Assembly (NCBI RefSeq): GCF_000155675.2
Contig: NC_020911.1
Span: 4,392,501 to 4,456,500 of the forward strand
Direction of reading: 5' to 3'
Length of the DNA stretch: 64,000 nt
From: Octadecabacter antarcticus 307
GTDB taxonomy: Bacteria; Pseudomonadota; Alphaproteobacteria; Rhodobacterales; Rhodobacteraceae
Positions within the stretch are counted from its first letter, which is position 1. The number at the start of each line of letters is the position of its first letter. A program made the position numbers and the translations under genes. Below are positions 1-8,515 of the stretch, in pieces. The notes beneath the pieces were generated by a model that saw only the letters and a list, made by a program, of their open reading frames with translations, was not told the origin of the DNA and did not search any database.

Positions 1-1208
1 AGCTGCCAAGGTCGCTTCGTCCCCTCACTCTCCAATACCAACGTTTTCTTCCCGAACCGGTTATTGACTTGATCAAGTGCACTCATGAGAGCAGCAGACT
101 TCGGCTTCTCAACATCAAAAAGGGTCAGGGGCCGATCCTCGAAGCGAATGAGGTCGGCAAGCATTATCCCGGCTTTCGTAAAGCCATACATCTGCCCCTC
201 GCCTTTCGGCCAAGCCGCTTGCGCGCACCGTCGTGCTGCTTCGACCAGACCAAACGTATCTGACGACATTGGCGTGATGCGCGTTGAGCGTGAGCCTGAA
301 TACTGCGGTCGGTCTAAGCGGTGCCGGTTCGTGTGGAAGAACACAGTCAGTGTTCCAGCCACCAAGCCATGTTGGCGTAGCTTTTCAGCTGCACGGGTCG
401 CATGCGCAGTCACCGCCTGAAACACTGTGTCAAAATCCATCATAGGCGTTCCGGCAGACCGCGTGACCGCCATACCCTTGCGCTGCGGCTCTATGTCATC
501 AAATGCGAGACAGGCTTCACCTTGCAGCTCAAGCACCGTCCGTTCCAAAACGACTGAACCAACAGCCCGCGCTTGCTTTGTCGGCATATCGCGCAGGTCA
601 GCAGCAGTATAAATGCCAAGCTTTTGTAATTTGGCATCTGTTTTGCGCCCTATCCCCCAAATGTCGCCAACGGGTACTTTCGGCAAAAGCCAAGCCGACA
701 ACGCGTCATCCATCACATCCAACACTCCACCAAAAATTGGGTTCTTCTTCGCTATGTCATTGGCGCACTTTGCCAGCGTTTTGGTGGGAGCAATCCCGAT
801 CCGCACGGGCACACCAATCCGGCGTAGCACCTCGCGCCGCATGGCCCGCGCATGTGTGTCCCGATCTTTAAAACCACCAAAATCCAAGAAGCATTCATCT
901 ATCGAGTAGATCTCAACGTTGGGTGTGAAATCCTCGTACACCTCAACAACGCGTCGGCTTATGTCGCCGTAGAGCGTGTAATTGGAGCTGAACACTCGGA
1001 CACCATGCGCTTTGATCTTGTCTTGCAACAGGTGCAGCGGTTCGCCCATTTTAATGCCAAGGGCCTTTGCTTCGTCACTGCGCGCCACGGCACAGCCGTC
1101 ATTGTTCGACAGCACGATCACTGGCACATTCTTCAAGGTTGGATCAAATATCCGCTCCGCTGAAACATAGAAGTTGGCGCTGTCCGAGATCGCAATGGGC
1201 CGCTTCAT
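1..1208 (-). CDS. umuC: DNA polymerase V catalytic subunit UmuC (3' end outside window)
   Basis: Y-family translesion polymerase. Translating the minus strand from the ATG at 1208 gives about 402 residues that stay open to the left edge. The N-terminus carries the catalytic Asp ([12 protein letters not shown], Asp9), followed by [13 protein letters not shown] and the catalytic YSIDECF motif, all as in E. coli UmuC. A helix-hairpin-helix stretch ([10 protein letters not shown]) and the C-terminal RFGKKT region follow. The start codon overlaps the umuD stop by 4 bp (ATGA), so the two are co-translated. Expression should follow the SOS box at 1656-1670. The last residues lie outside the window; otherwise it appears intact. 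Confidence 0.95.
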   Translation of the reverse strand, partial: MKRPIAISDSANFYVSAERIFDPTLKNVPVIVLSNNDGCAVARSDEAKALGIKMGEPLHLLQDKIKAHGVRVFSSNYTLYGDISRRVVEVYEDFTPNVEIYSIDECFLDFGGFKDRDTHARAMRREVLRRIGVPVRIGIAPTKTLAKCANDIAKKNPIFGGVLDVMDDALSAWLLPKVPVGDIWGIGRKTDAKLQKLGIYTAADLRDMPTKQARAVGSVVLERTVLELQGEACLAFDDIEPQRKGMAVTRSAGTPMMDFDTVFQAVTAHATRAAEKLRQHGLVAGTLTVFFHTNRHRLDRPQYSGSRSTRITPMSSDTFGLVEAARRCAQAAWPKGEGQMYGFTKAGIMLADLIRFEDRPLTLFDVEKPKSAALMSALDQVNNRFGKKTLVLESEGTKRPWQ

Positions 1209-1639
1209 TCAAGATCATACCGTCGCACCACACCTGCAATAACGCCCCATATCTCGCTGTCTTCCGTCAACTCGATATCTGGAAAGCTCTCTGTGCTGTT
1301 GGCTGGAGCCAGAAAATACCGCCCGTCCCGCTTGCGCAACATCTTCGCGGTCACAGCACCTTCAACAACAGCTAAAACGGCGCGCCCAACTCTCCGCCTA
1401 CCAGCACGGTCTACAGCGATGATATCCCCATCTCGAATGCCTGCATCCCACAAACAATCGCCCTCAACGCGCCACCAAAACGTTGATGACGGGTGCCGAA
1501 CAACCCACGAAATGGGATCAATCTCGTCCTCAAGGTCATCTCCAGCAGGCGACGGGAACCCTGCGCTGACGGCGTTAGCAACCAGACGAACAGGGATACC
1601 ATTTGCAATAACTGGCGTCTCAACTGGAAAAACAGGCAC
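1205..1639 (-). CDS. umuD: UmuD-like S24 peptidase, polymerase V accessory subunit, with Cys in place of the catalytic Ser
   Basis: A 144-aa LexA/UmuD-fold protein. The expected autocleavage site is visible as Ala26-Gly27 in [10 protein letters not shown] (E. coli Cys24-Gly25), and the general-base lysine is Lys99 in TAKML. The nucleophile position, normally Ser in GDSM, reads GDCLWDAG with Cys62; the codon is TGT. Whether this protein cleaves itself with a cysteine, or has lost cleavage, cannot be told from sequence. It is the first gene of the umuDC operon and starts 17 bp from an SOS box. The length matches E. coli UmuD (139 aa). Confidence 0.92.
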   Translation of the reverse strand: MPVFPVETPVIANGIPVRLVANAVSAGFPSPAGDDLEDEIDPISWVVRHPSSTFWWRVEGDCLWDAGIRDGDIIAVDRAGRRRVGRAVLAVVEGAVTAKMLRKRDGRYFLAPANSTESFPDIELTEDSEIWGVIAGVVRRYDLE

Positions 1640-1655
1640 ATAATTCTCCCTTGGT

Positions 1656-1670
1656 GTTCTGGTAATGTTC
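1656..1670 (-). promoter_or_regulatory. SOS (LexA) box upstream of umuDC
   Basis: The plus strand reads GTTC-TGGTAAT-GTTC, an exact match to the alphaproteobacterial LexA operator GTTC-N7-GTTC. It lies 17 bp upstream of the umuD start, where LexA would block the promoter. Confidence 0.88.
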
Positions 1671-1791
1671 CTCCATCTCTCTCAATTTGATATCAGGTGT
1701 CAATGACCAACGATGGGCAACGTGGCCTATTCGGCTGGCAGCCTTTGGACAGCACGCATCCAAAGCTATTGGCGAACCCAACGCTTGGCGT

Positions 1792-1806
1792 GTTCTCTTT
1801 ATGTTC
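1792..1806 (+). promoter_or_regulatory. SOS (LexA) box upstream of the 109-aa repeat protein
   Basis: A second exact GTTC-N7-GTTC (spacer TCTTTAT), 36 bp before the start at 1842 and about 120 bp from the umuDC box. Two separate boxes for two divergent genes suggest that the small gene is itself SOS-induced. Confidence 0.85.
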
Positions 1807-1841
1807 CTATCTTTAGAGACTAACCAAGTGGAGCTTTAATC

Positions 1842-2171
1842 ATGACAAATACCGTTAAGACCGAAGAGCATCTGCAGTCGAACGATTATTATATCGTACC
1901 TGCGACGGCAAAGCAGCTGAGCTATGCGCGTCAAATCGCGAGCTCGTACAAGAAGTCTTTGCCCGAGGAAATTGAGCAGAACAGGTATGCCTTGTCGCGC
2001 TGGATTAATGATAACAAACCTGAGCCACTAACAGGGCGATTTGCAAACTACCCATCCTCAAAACAGGTTGGATTTGCCGAACGTATTGCGCGTGTGAAAC
2101 GTAATGTGGTGCCACACGAGTGCTTCAGAGATAAAACTGCGATGTCGCGCTGGATTGACACAAACCGTTAA
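1842..2171 (+). CDS. Small SOS-controlled protein with two tandem KQ...IA...SRWI(D/N) repeats
   Basis: A 109-aa protein of unknown function. Residues about 20-57 and 70-108 are two copies of the same unit: a KQ pair, a helix with A-x-x-IA, a conserved Pro, then SRWI followed by N or D. I recall similar units as tail modules on topoisomerases and helicases of mobile elements, so nucleic-acid association is possible; this is from memory. It is divergent from umuDC and has its own SOS box at 1792-1806. There are no Cys clusters or membrane segments. Confidence 0.8.
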   Translation: MTNTVKTEEHLQSNDYYIVPATAKQLSYARQIASSYKKSLPEEIEQNRYALSRWINDNKPEPLTGRFANYPSSKQVGFAERIARVKRNVVPHECFRDKTAMSRWIDTNR

Positions 2172-2406
2172 GGTGGTGCCACAGCGTTATGCACATCACA
2201 TATGAATTTGACAGAAGCGTGACTTTGAGTTCTCATTTAGCGCCCTGTCCGCGACGGCATGCTTCACAGATTGTGCCTTAAATCATTGTAGACCTTCGAC
2301 TCAAACAAATCCGGATACGTCTTATCTGTGCGAACGCAATGATCAGCCCGCTGGGAACAGGCAGAAAAACTGCCTGAGTGGCTCAAGCATTATGATATAT
2401 GGCCGT
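2172..2406. other. Intergenic stretch with a short perfect hairpin
   Basis: I see no gene here. A perfect 7-bp stem (CAGGCAG / CTGCCTG, loop of five A) lies at 2358-2376, between convergent genes. It lacks a clear T-tract but may end transcription of one of them. Confidence 0.4.
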
Positions 2407-2589
2407 TTACTCGACCCACTCACCAATTTCGTAGCCTTCTGCAGTCAGCCGTCCCTTTAGGATACGCCTGATCATCTCAGGTCGAGACCAGTCTTCACCA
2501 GCCTTCGCTATCATATCGTCTAGGCCCACAATGGTGTTTGCGTGCAGCCTTACCAAAATTCCGGTGGTGTCCCTTTTAGGGGGTGCCAT
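2407..2589 (-). CDS. Small ribbon-helix-helix (CopG-type) DNA-binding protein
   Basis: A 60-aa protein with the layout of a ribbon-helix-helix repressor: a short N-terminal strand (TGILVRLHAN), a helix (LDDMIAKAG), a turn with SRPEMIRRIL and a basic second helix. The region just upstream holds repeated CAATATTGATAT sites and a perfect 16-bp palindrome, the expected sort of operator for an autoregulated RHH protein that also controls the divergent gene at 2776. No toxin gene is recognisable next to it. Confidence 0.65.
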   Translation of the reverse strand: MAPPKRDTTGILVRLHANTIVGLDDMIAKAGEDWSRPEMIRRILKGRLTAEGYEIGEWVE

Positions 2590-2606
2590 TTGTCAGATTC
2601 CTATCT

Positions 2607-2708
2607 GCATTTCAATATTGATATGAGTAGCACCTGATAACCGATGCTGCATTCAAATTAATATGCAGCTCCAAGTAAAATTATGCATTGCAATATCAAT
2701 ATTGATAT
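2607..2708. promoter_or_regulatory. Operator-like repeats between the RHH gene and the divergent gene
   Basis: The 13-mer TCAATATTGATAT occurs at 2612-2624 and 2696-2708. The second copy is part of the perfect palindrome ATATCAATATTGATAT (2693-2708). Between them CTGCAT...ATGCAG forms an inverted repeat (2647-2668). These probably bind the RHH protein. Confidence 0.6.
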
Positions 2709-2775
2709 AAAACAGATGAGGCAGAGCTCGAACTCTGGCCTCATCCTATCACTGGACCTTAATGGAGAAGACCCG

Positions 2776-3255
2776 ATGACTACTTTACCAACTAGCATTC
2801 CCACCCCGAGCAACGTAACCCCTTTCCTATTCGTCAGTCCTCGTCCGTCGGGGAAATTCGACATCGCACTCGGCCTGACGCTAAAAGCGCTGGAGGCAGA
2901 AGTTGCGGTTGATGTGTGCAGGAATCCAAATCAGCTTTCTAGGCTCAAACATGCAAGCCATTCAGCATGGTTGGCCGCAAATACTGTGCTTGGTGAATGC
3001 TTGCGTGTACCAACATATGGTAATGTTGCCGCGGGCATGATCGAGCTTTTCCAAGACCGTGCGAAGTTTTTCTCACTGCACGGACCGACAACTTGCAACA
3101 AAGTCATTGCTTTTATCAGCGATGAGCTGCGGGGTCCTCGCTTTCAATACCGCCGCAAGCAGTTCATCAATGCTGTCGTTTTGATGCAGGTCTACATGTC
3201 ACAGAACGAGTTCGAGTTCAGCGACATCCCGGACAAGATTCCCGCGACTGTATAG
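2776..3255 (+). CDS. Hypothetical protein, 159 aa
   Basis: No family recognised. The frame is open from 2683, but the operator palindrome lies in that stretch, and the ATG at 2776 has a good ribosome binding site (GGAGAAG, 6 bp upstream), so I chose it. After a Pro/Thr-rich N-terminus (about 25 residues) the protein is helical, with conserved-looking aromatic and basic residues (KFDIAL, FQYRRKQFINAV). No signal peptide or membrane segment. It is divergent from the RHH repressor and probably controlled by it. Confidence 0.6.
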   Translation: MTTLPTSIPTPSNVTPFLFVSPRPSGKFDIALGLTLKALEAEVAVDVCRNPNQLSRLKHASHSAWLAANTVLGECLRVPTYGNVAAGMIELFQDRAKFFSLHGPTTCNKVIAFISDELRGPRFQYRRKQFINAVVLMQVYMSQNEFEFSDIPDKIPATV

Positions 3256-3392
3256 CCTGACTGCCTCGTAGCTGCGCACCTCACAGACGCCCGCTTGTCC
3301 AGAGTTGATCTGGGCAAGCACCAGGTATCAGGCGCGCGAACGACAGCTCATATACAGCCACCAGCCCAGCTCCACTTTTGAAAGATGATGAC

Positions 3393-3572
3393 ATGTGTTC
3401 ATCCCCCCGCAATCGCGGGCAGCGCTCGGCTGCTTCTCACCCATCCAAAGCCAAACGTTGCACGACGCCAATCCCAAAGGCATGGCATCCCATCGCGGAG
3501 GCCAAAGGATTTACCATTTTGGGGCGCGGTGCCACGAGTGCACATCTGCAGGTTAAGTGTGGCGTCTGCTGA
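3393..3572 (+). pseudogene. Detached N-terminal part of the zinc-finger/GIY-YIG-like protein, ending at an in-frame TGA
   Basis: This reading frame is the same as that of the gene at 3600. It encodes GFTILGRG...HLQVKCGVC before a TGA at 3570-3572; reading through continues straight into NPHCHHC of the next gene. The segment before the stop matches the repeat unit seen later in the protein (GWTLVGRT...YKHDCGH). A single point change creating the TGA therefore seems to have split one gene into two. Confidence 0.6.
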
Positions 3573-3599
3573 CGTTGCTCTACAATTCGGCGCAGCGTT

Positions 3600-4370
3600 G
3601 TGATCGAGCATAACCCGCACTGCCATCATTGTATTCAGGATCGGAGAACTGCTGCGGCAGCCAAGCTCAACACGGTTCTTTTGCGGCCCGATCCAGCCTC
3701 TAAGAAACACGGGATTTTCCGGCTGCCCTGCGGACATGTGGTCCAGCGTAAATTCATTCGCGTTGAAAAAGCCGCCATGCCAGGTGGCCACGCACTTGGC
3801 TGTGACACCTGCCGTGAGCAAAGTTACGCAAATGCTGCAACCGATATTGGGTGGACCCTTGTCGGTCGGACGCAAGATGCTCACCAAGGATATCGCAGTT
3901 ACAAGCACGACTGCGGTCATCGACAGGACATCGCGATCGCCAACGTCGCAGTGGGGCAATGCAACTGTGCAGGGTGTGGACAAATTTGGTCGTCAAAGCC
4001 GTCGTTCTTGTACCTCTTTGAGATCAACTTGCCCAACCTGCCCGTCTTAAAATTTGGCTATAGCTCCAATCCCAGCCGTAGACTGAATAACCAGCTGGGG
4101 ATCGCCAAAGGGGTCCAAAAACAGATCCTGCGCGTCATCCCGATGCCGTCCGGCAAACTTGCCGTGAAGGAGGAAACCGTCGTGCACAAGTTCGTTGCTG
4201 AACGCCACCACGATTTAGCCGTTCCGAAGCAGGTTTTTGGCGATCAGATCAATACATCCGGGGAAATCTATTATTCCAAAGCAGAGGCTATCCTGAACCA
4301 ACAGATGAATGACATTGCGGCACGGTACACGGGTCAAGCTGGCTCCTTAAAGCAGGAGGGGACAAAATGA
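3600..4370 (+). CDS. Cys/His-rich zinc-finger protein with C-terminal GIY-YIG-like (T5orf172-type) domain
   Basis: 256 aa from a GTG start. The N-terminal half has CxxC and CGH motifs (HCHHC about residue 8, CGH 49, CDTC 73, CGH 104, CNCAGC 121) that look like repeated zinc-binding units. Residues about 137-250 resemble the T5orf172 branch of GIY-YIG nucleases: FLYLFEI, then LKFGYSSNPSRRL, then a conserved Glu in KEETVVHKF, then EIYYSKAEAIL. The family call is by eye. It overlaps the AAA+/M41 gene by 4 bp (ATGA), so the two form one unit. The true N-terminus was probably the piece at 3393-3572, making this product shortened. Confidence 0.6.
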   Translation: MIEHNPHCHHCIQDRRTAAAAKLNTVLLRPDPASKKHGIFRLPCGHVVQRKFIRVEKAAMPGGHALGCDTCREQSYANAATDIGWTLVGRTQDAHQGYRSYKHDCGHRQDIAIANVAVGQCNCAGCGQIWSSKPSFLYLFEINLPNLPVLKFGYSSNPSRRLNNQLGIAKGVQKQILRVIPMPSGKLAVKEETVVHKFVAERHHDLAVPKQVFGDQINTSGEIYYSKAEAILNQQMNDIAARYTGQAGSLKQEGTK

Positions 4371-6562
4371 AGATAACACCCGAGCTTCGCGACACTCGTC
4401 TGTCAGTAGACATGCAACAGCTTGCGCTGACGTTTACCAGCCGCATCATTGATGATCACGCCTGCAATTTTATCGAGGATGCCGGCGACTTGGAGGAGCT
4501 GCCAGTCTTTGGAGATGATACGACAGCGGTATCCACGCAAACCCATGACGCCATGGGAATGACCCCGGTTCAAATTGAAGCAGCGCTTCAGTCGGGACAG
4601 GATCCATTCGCCAGATTTGGCGCAGCTACGGCGCAACGCGACATGTCAGACATTCCGTTGAGCAAATTGTTTATCACTGTTCTAGCCGTACAGATGTTTC
4701 AGACAAAGGACGCCCTAAACAAACTCTTCAGACCAACAAATATCACTGTGTTGTTTGTAAAAGACGACAAAGATCGTGCTGACATTGCTCGCCAGCTTAA
4801 GGAAATGTTTGATCGCCCGCTTCCCAATGGTTTTAACGTATCTACGCTGGATCAGTCACGTTTCAAAATCACAGCATTGGGGGATATGACATCCGATCCG
4901 TCTGCCCCGCGGCAAGCGCGACTGATGAAAGATTTTCATCGCGGCCTGGATTTTCAAATTGGGCTTAGGCGTGCTGTTCTCGCACTTGCCCGTGACCCTA
5001 TGGATCTCTCAAGTTCGGCTCAGGCGTTATGCTCGCAGACATTGCTCTGGCCAGAGGTTAACCGCGAAACGATTGTAGAAATGTTGCGCGCAACCCACTC
5101 GGTAACTGGCCACCTTGCTGAGGACACGGTGCGCACAATTTTGCCAGATGACAGCTGCCTCAGACGCTTACCAATCGCGTTGCTGCATAACAGCCTTTAC
5201 CATGCGACGACGATTGATGTGGCGAGGTGTCTTACGCGATTGGCAACTCTGCATGCAGCGACCGCCACAACGATCAATCGGCCTCCTGCGCTGACCCTTT
5301 CACATGTTCATGGCGTGCCAGACGTTATTGAAATCCTCGACGGTATTATTGCTGATCTCGCTCTCTGGAAATCAGGGCAGCTGAATTGGAAAGATGTGAC
5401 ATCAAGCCTGATCCTTTACGGCAACCCTGGTAATGGAAAAACCATGATTGCCGGTGCATTCGCCAGTTCCGCAAACTGTCACCTGGTCTCGACATCGTAC
5501 AGTGAGTGCCAAGCGGCGGGACATCTCGGTGACTATCTGAGGACGATGAAAGAAAAGGTCGATGAGGCGATTGCCCGAGCACCGTCGATCTTTTTCCTCG
5601 ATGAGCTGGATTCCTTTGCAGTGCGCGCGCACTCGGCTGGCAAAAACAACACTTACAACATTCAGGTCGTGAACGGCATGTTGCAGCATCTGAGCACGCT
5701 GAACAACACTGAAGGTGTCATTGTTCTTGCTGCTACCAACTTCTTAGATGCCGTAGATCCTGCAATTCAGCGATCTGGACGTTTTGATCTGAAGCTGAAA
5801 GTCGGCAATCCAAACCGACACGGCATTCAAGAAATTCTGGCCTCCCAAACAAAGATTCCAGAGGATCAGCTTCAGAACACAGCAAACCGGTTGATTGGTC
5901 GATCATCAGCTGATGTCGTTGCAATTGTTCGGTCGGCCCGAACGACAGCACGACGTCACGACAGCAATTTGACAATTCGTCATTTGGAGGTCGCCGCTGA
6001 TCAATTTGCGCCTCGGCTTGATGAGGAAACATTGAAACGCATCGCGGTACATGAGGCGGGTCACCTGCTGGTCGCGTACACTCTTGGTTTTGAGATGCCC
6101 AGCTTTGCCGCTTTGGGGCACAGCGGTGGACGCGTCACATGGCAGGGCGCACAAACTTACACGCGCGAAACTACACACAAGGAACTGACAGTCCTCTTGG
6201 CCGGCATGGCGGCGGAAATCGCCATCTATGGCCAAGCCAGCTCTGGTGCCGGAAGTGATGCCAACTGTGATCTGGACACAGCGACAGGCTTGGCGCTACG
6301 GCTGGAAACTGAATGGGGCATTGGTCGCAGCGGTCTGGCATATTGTCCTGTGCAGCAAAATGATCGCCAGAATATGAATCCGACTCTCAAGACCGTGATC
6401 AAAGACCACCTTAATCGGGCAGCAAAAGGCGCTCAGCAAATTATCGAAGATGATCTGGAACGGCTCAAACTGATCTCGCGCGCACTACTTTTGCATCGTG
6501 AACTGGATCAACAGATGATCTGCGATCTGTTGAGATCTGGTGGATTGCAAAACAGAACCTAG
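4367..6562 (+). CDS. Soluble AAA+ ATPase / M41 zinc metallopeptidase (FtsH-like without membrane anchor)
   Basis: 731 aa. Residues about 1-320 are a domain I do not recognise. An AAA+ module follows with Walker A GNPGNGKT (about 351), Walker B IFFLDELDS (about 407) and the second region of homology (ATNFLDAVD...RSGRFD). The M41 peptidase domain has the zinc motif HEAGH (about 562) and an Asp-containing GAGSDANCDLDTAT as third ligand, so it looks catalytically intact. Unlike housekeeping FtsH there is no N-terminal transmembrane pair. It is translationally coupled to the zinc-finger/GIY-YIG-like gene, suggesting that the upstream protein supplies substrate or nucleic-acid recognition. Its cellular role is unknown. 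Confidence 0.85.
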   Translation: MKITPELRDTRLSVDMQQLALTFTSRIIDDHACNFIEDAGDLEELPVFGDDTTAVSTQTHDAMGMTPVQIEAALQSGQDPFARFGAATAQRDMSDIPLSKLFITVLAVQMFQTKDALNKLFRPTNITVLFVKDDKDRADIARQLKEMFDRPLPNGFNVSTLDQSRFKITALGDMTSDPSAPRQARLMKDFHRGLDFQIGLRRAVLALARDPMDLSSSAQALCSQTLLWPEVNRETIVEMLRATHSVTGHLAEDTVRTILPDDSCLRRLPIALLHNSLYHATTIDVARCLTRLATLHAATATTINRPPALTLSHVHGVPDVIEILDGIIADLALWKSGQLNWKDVTSSLILYGNPGNGKTMIAGAFASSANCHLVSTSYSECQAAGHLGDYLRTMKEKVDEAIARAPSIFFLDELDSFAVRAHSAGKNNTYNIQVVNGMLQHLSTLNNTEGVIVLAATNFLDAVDPAIQRSGRFDLKLKVGNPNRHGIQEILASQTKIPEDQLQNTANRLIGRSSADVVAIVRSARTTARRHDSNLTIRHLEVAADQFAPRLDEETLKRIAVHEAGHLLVAYTLGFEMPSFAALGHSGGRVTWQGAQTYTRETTHKELTVLLAGMAAEIAIYGQASSGAGSDANCDLDTATGLALRLETEWGIGRSGLAYCPVQQNDRQNMNPTLKTVIKDHLNRAAKGAQQIIEDDLERLKLISRALLLHRELDQQMICDLLRSGGLQNRT

Positions 6563-7254
6563 ACGACTTGATGAACGGAGAGCGGAAAACAACATGACCA
6601 TTGAGTGTCAGGCCCTACATTCTGCCTTGAACCCAAAAGCGAGGAAGAGAGTACAAGACATCACCAAGTGCGTCGAAGGAACAGAACGCTGAGCGCGAAT
6701 AGCCTATCAACATCGCTTATCCTCAAGTCGGAAAGATAGTTCTTGAGAGTTTTAAAAGTACACGGCCGGTCGTTCATCCGAAGTTCCAAATCGCCCAAGA
6801 AATGATGTGCCATGAATGGTCAGGATCGCACGGGTGTTGAAACGTGCAACGATCACAAACGGTGCCAAGCAAATTGCAAGCTACAAAAGTTGATGATTTT
6901 TCGAAACGAAGGCTATTTCAGATCATAAGATAAAATTTGCAACATCCTCCATATATGCCTGATAGAAACTATCGGATTGACATATCTGACAAATTCACTC
7001 AGGATTAAATTCAGTCAAGCCACCCGATTTCAAAACAAGGGAAGCCCGACACGTGACCATGTGAGGACTTCCAATATGCAGCCAAACGCCCAAACGAAAA
7101 ATTGCCGTAATAGTGTTGAACATCACCGTGCCGAGCCCCCTCTGAACGCTCTCGAAGTGTTGCGATCTGCATCTACAGCAGAAGGTATGCCAGTTGAGTG
7201 GACGTTAGATCGCGCAAATCTATCACGCGACAATACTGCGGGCAGCTTCTCATC
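6563..7254. other. Long intergenic region before hemP, with a possible iron box
   Basis: No convincing gene. A 33-codon frame at 6594 has a weak SD but no other support. An exact TGA-N9-TCA (TGACAAATTCACTCA) lies at 6987-7001, the same form as the iron boxes further right, about 250 bp before hemP. A 93-codon frame (6977-7258) that would overlap hemP has no recognisable features and was not called. Confidence 0.45.
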
Positions 7255-7419
7255 ATGACATTCCATGCAGCCCCGCCCAAACACACACCAACCGACACAC
7301 TGCCGACTTATCAGGCCAAAGACCTGACCGAAGGTGGTGATTTGGCACAAATCGTCCTCGAAGATCAGACGTATACGTTGCGGGTCACGCGCGCGGGTAA
7401 GTTAATTTTGACGAAGTAG
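7255..7419 (+). CDS. hemP: Hemin uptake protein HemP
   Basis: 54 aa, ending in the HemP hallmark YTLRVTRAGKLILTK preceded by a polar Pro/Thr-rich N-terminus. HemP is a small cytoplasmic protein tied to heme and iron uptake loci in many proteobacteria; in some it activates the heme receptor gene. It stands alone here, convergent with the imelysin operon and 13 kb from the heme receptor. I chose the ATG at 7255; the frame is open further upstream but without homology. Confidence 0.88.
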   Translation: MTFHAAPPKHTPTDTLPTYQAKDLTEGGDLAQIVLEDQTYTLRVTRAGKLILTK

Positions 7420-7450
7420 TGATTGCGGAGCAGAGGCGGCCAACAAGCAT

Positions 7451-8515
7451 CTATCCTGGTATGATTTTAACCAAGTGGTTATCCCACGTTAGATCATGCA
7501 TCGCGTTGGGGGGGCCGCTGTTCGCCAGGTCAAAGATAGCGCCTTGCCCGCTGGTGAATATCATTTCACTGCGCCATGCCGCCACTCCACAAATGTCAAC
7601 TTCGTGCACAAGTTGAGCCACAGAACCTGTTGTGATGTCAAAGACCTGAGCGACTCCTGCCCGTGGTGACGTGATCGCCAACTGAGATCCCTCCCCTGAA
7701 AATGCAATGCTACCCACATAGCCGTTCAGCCCGGACCCATCGCCCATGGCGCGCATATCTTCACCGCGCAAGTGTGTCGCAGCGAGCGCCGGTGCCTCAG
7801 CGACCTCGCCCTGCCATTGCATTGCAATACCCACCAGACCATCTGTGCGAACACTCAAGTGGCGGATACTGGCATGATAGTGAGATGGCTCCAACTGATC
7901 CAGCACCTGTCCGTCGATGTCCAGATAAGTCAGGTTCGGGCGCATTGTCGGGATGTTCAATTTTTCTCGACCGGATGCGGGGTGTGTGTCTATTCCACCA
8001 TTTGCCACCACTAAAGTACCATCCGGCATCAAGCGGAGATCGTGCGGACCAACGCCGTGGGACGCAATTTCACCGATGCGTACATAGCCACGCCGCGCAT
8101 CCCAAATCCCGATCCGCCCCTGCCCTGCACGGTAATCATTTTCAGTAGTGAAGAGCAGATCACCCAATCCATCAAACGTGCCGTGCCCGTAGAAATGGCG
8201 TCCCTGAGGGCAATTCAATTGGGCCAGAACATCGCCGTTGCGGCAATCAAGAACGACGGCAAATGTGCCTGGCCTGCGGGCAAAAGCGACCGCTTCAGGG
8301 CGCGTCGGATGGGCGGCAGCGGCGTGTCCGCGCGCAGGTAATGGAATGCGGAATCGTTCCGCGCCCGCATCGTCCAGACCAACCAACACATAATCACCGC
8401 CCGGTGTGCGCGCCGCCGACAGAAACGATGGATCACCCGCGTCAGCCCATGTCGGCAGCGGGGCAAGGCCTGTCGCCAACAGCCCCGCCAGAAATCTGCG
8501 ACGCGACGCCATCAA
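7451..8515 (-). CDS. DUF1513 periplasmic protein with Tat signal
   Basis: 354 aa. The N-terminus is a twin-arginine signal (SRRRFLAGLL, then an AxA-type site), so it is exported folded. The body is repetitive, with strand-rich segments (GDYVLVGLDD, GDLLFTTENDY, GTLVVANGGIDTH) like a beta-propeller; DUF1513 proteins are found at the end of imelysin operons. It is the last gene of the operon, overlapping the preceding imelysin gene by 4 bp. Role in iron acquisition is inferred from position. Confidence 0.85.
   Translation of the reverse strand: MMASRRRFLAGLLATGLAPLPTWADAGDPSFLSAARTPGGDYVLVGLDDAGAERFRIPLPARGHAAAAHPTRPEAVAFARRPGTFAVVLDCRNGDVLAQLNCPQGRHFYGHGTFDGLGDLLFTTENDYRAGQGRIGIWDARRGYVRIGEIASHGVGPHDLRLMPDGTLVVANGGIDTHPASGREKLNIPTMRPNLTYLDIDGQVLDQLEPSHYHASIRHLSVRTDGLVGIAMQWQGEVAEAPALAATHLRGEDMRAMGDGSGLNGYVGSIAFSGEGSQLAITSPRAGVAQVFDITTGSVAQLVHEVDICGVAAWRSEMIFTSGQGAIFDLANSGPPNAMHDLTWDNHLVKIIPG

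Noticed and set aside
2683..2775. N-terminal extension of the 159-aa protein to a start at 2683
   Set aside because: It would put the operator palindrome inside the coding region; the ATG at 2776 has a much better ribosome binding site.
6977..7258. 93-codon frame overlapping the start of hemP
   Set aside because: No family resemblance and no clear ribosome binding site; it overlaps the iron-box-like site.
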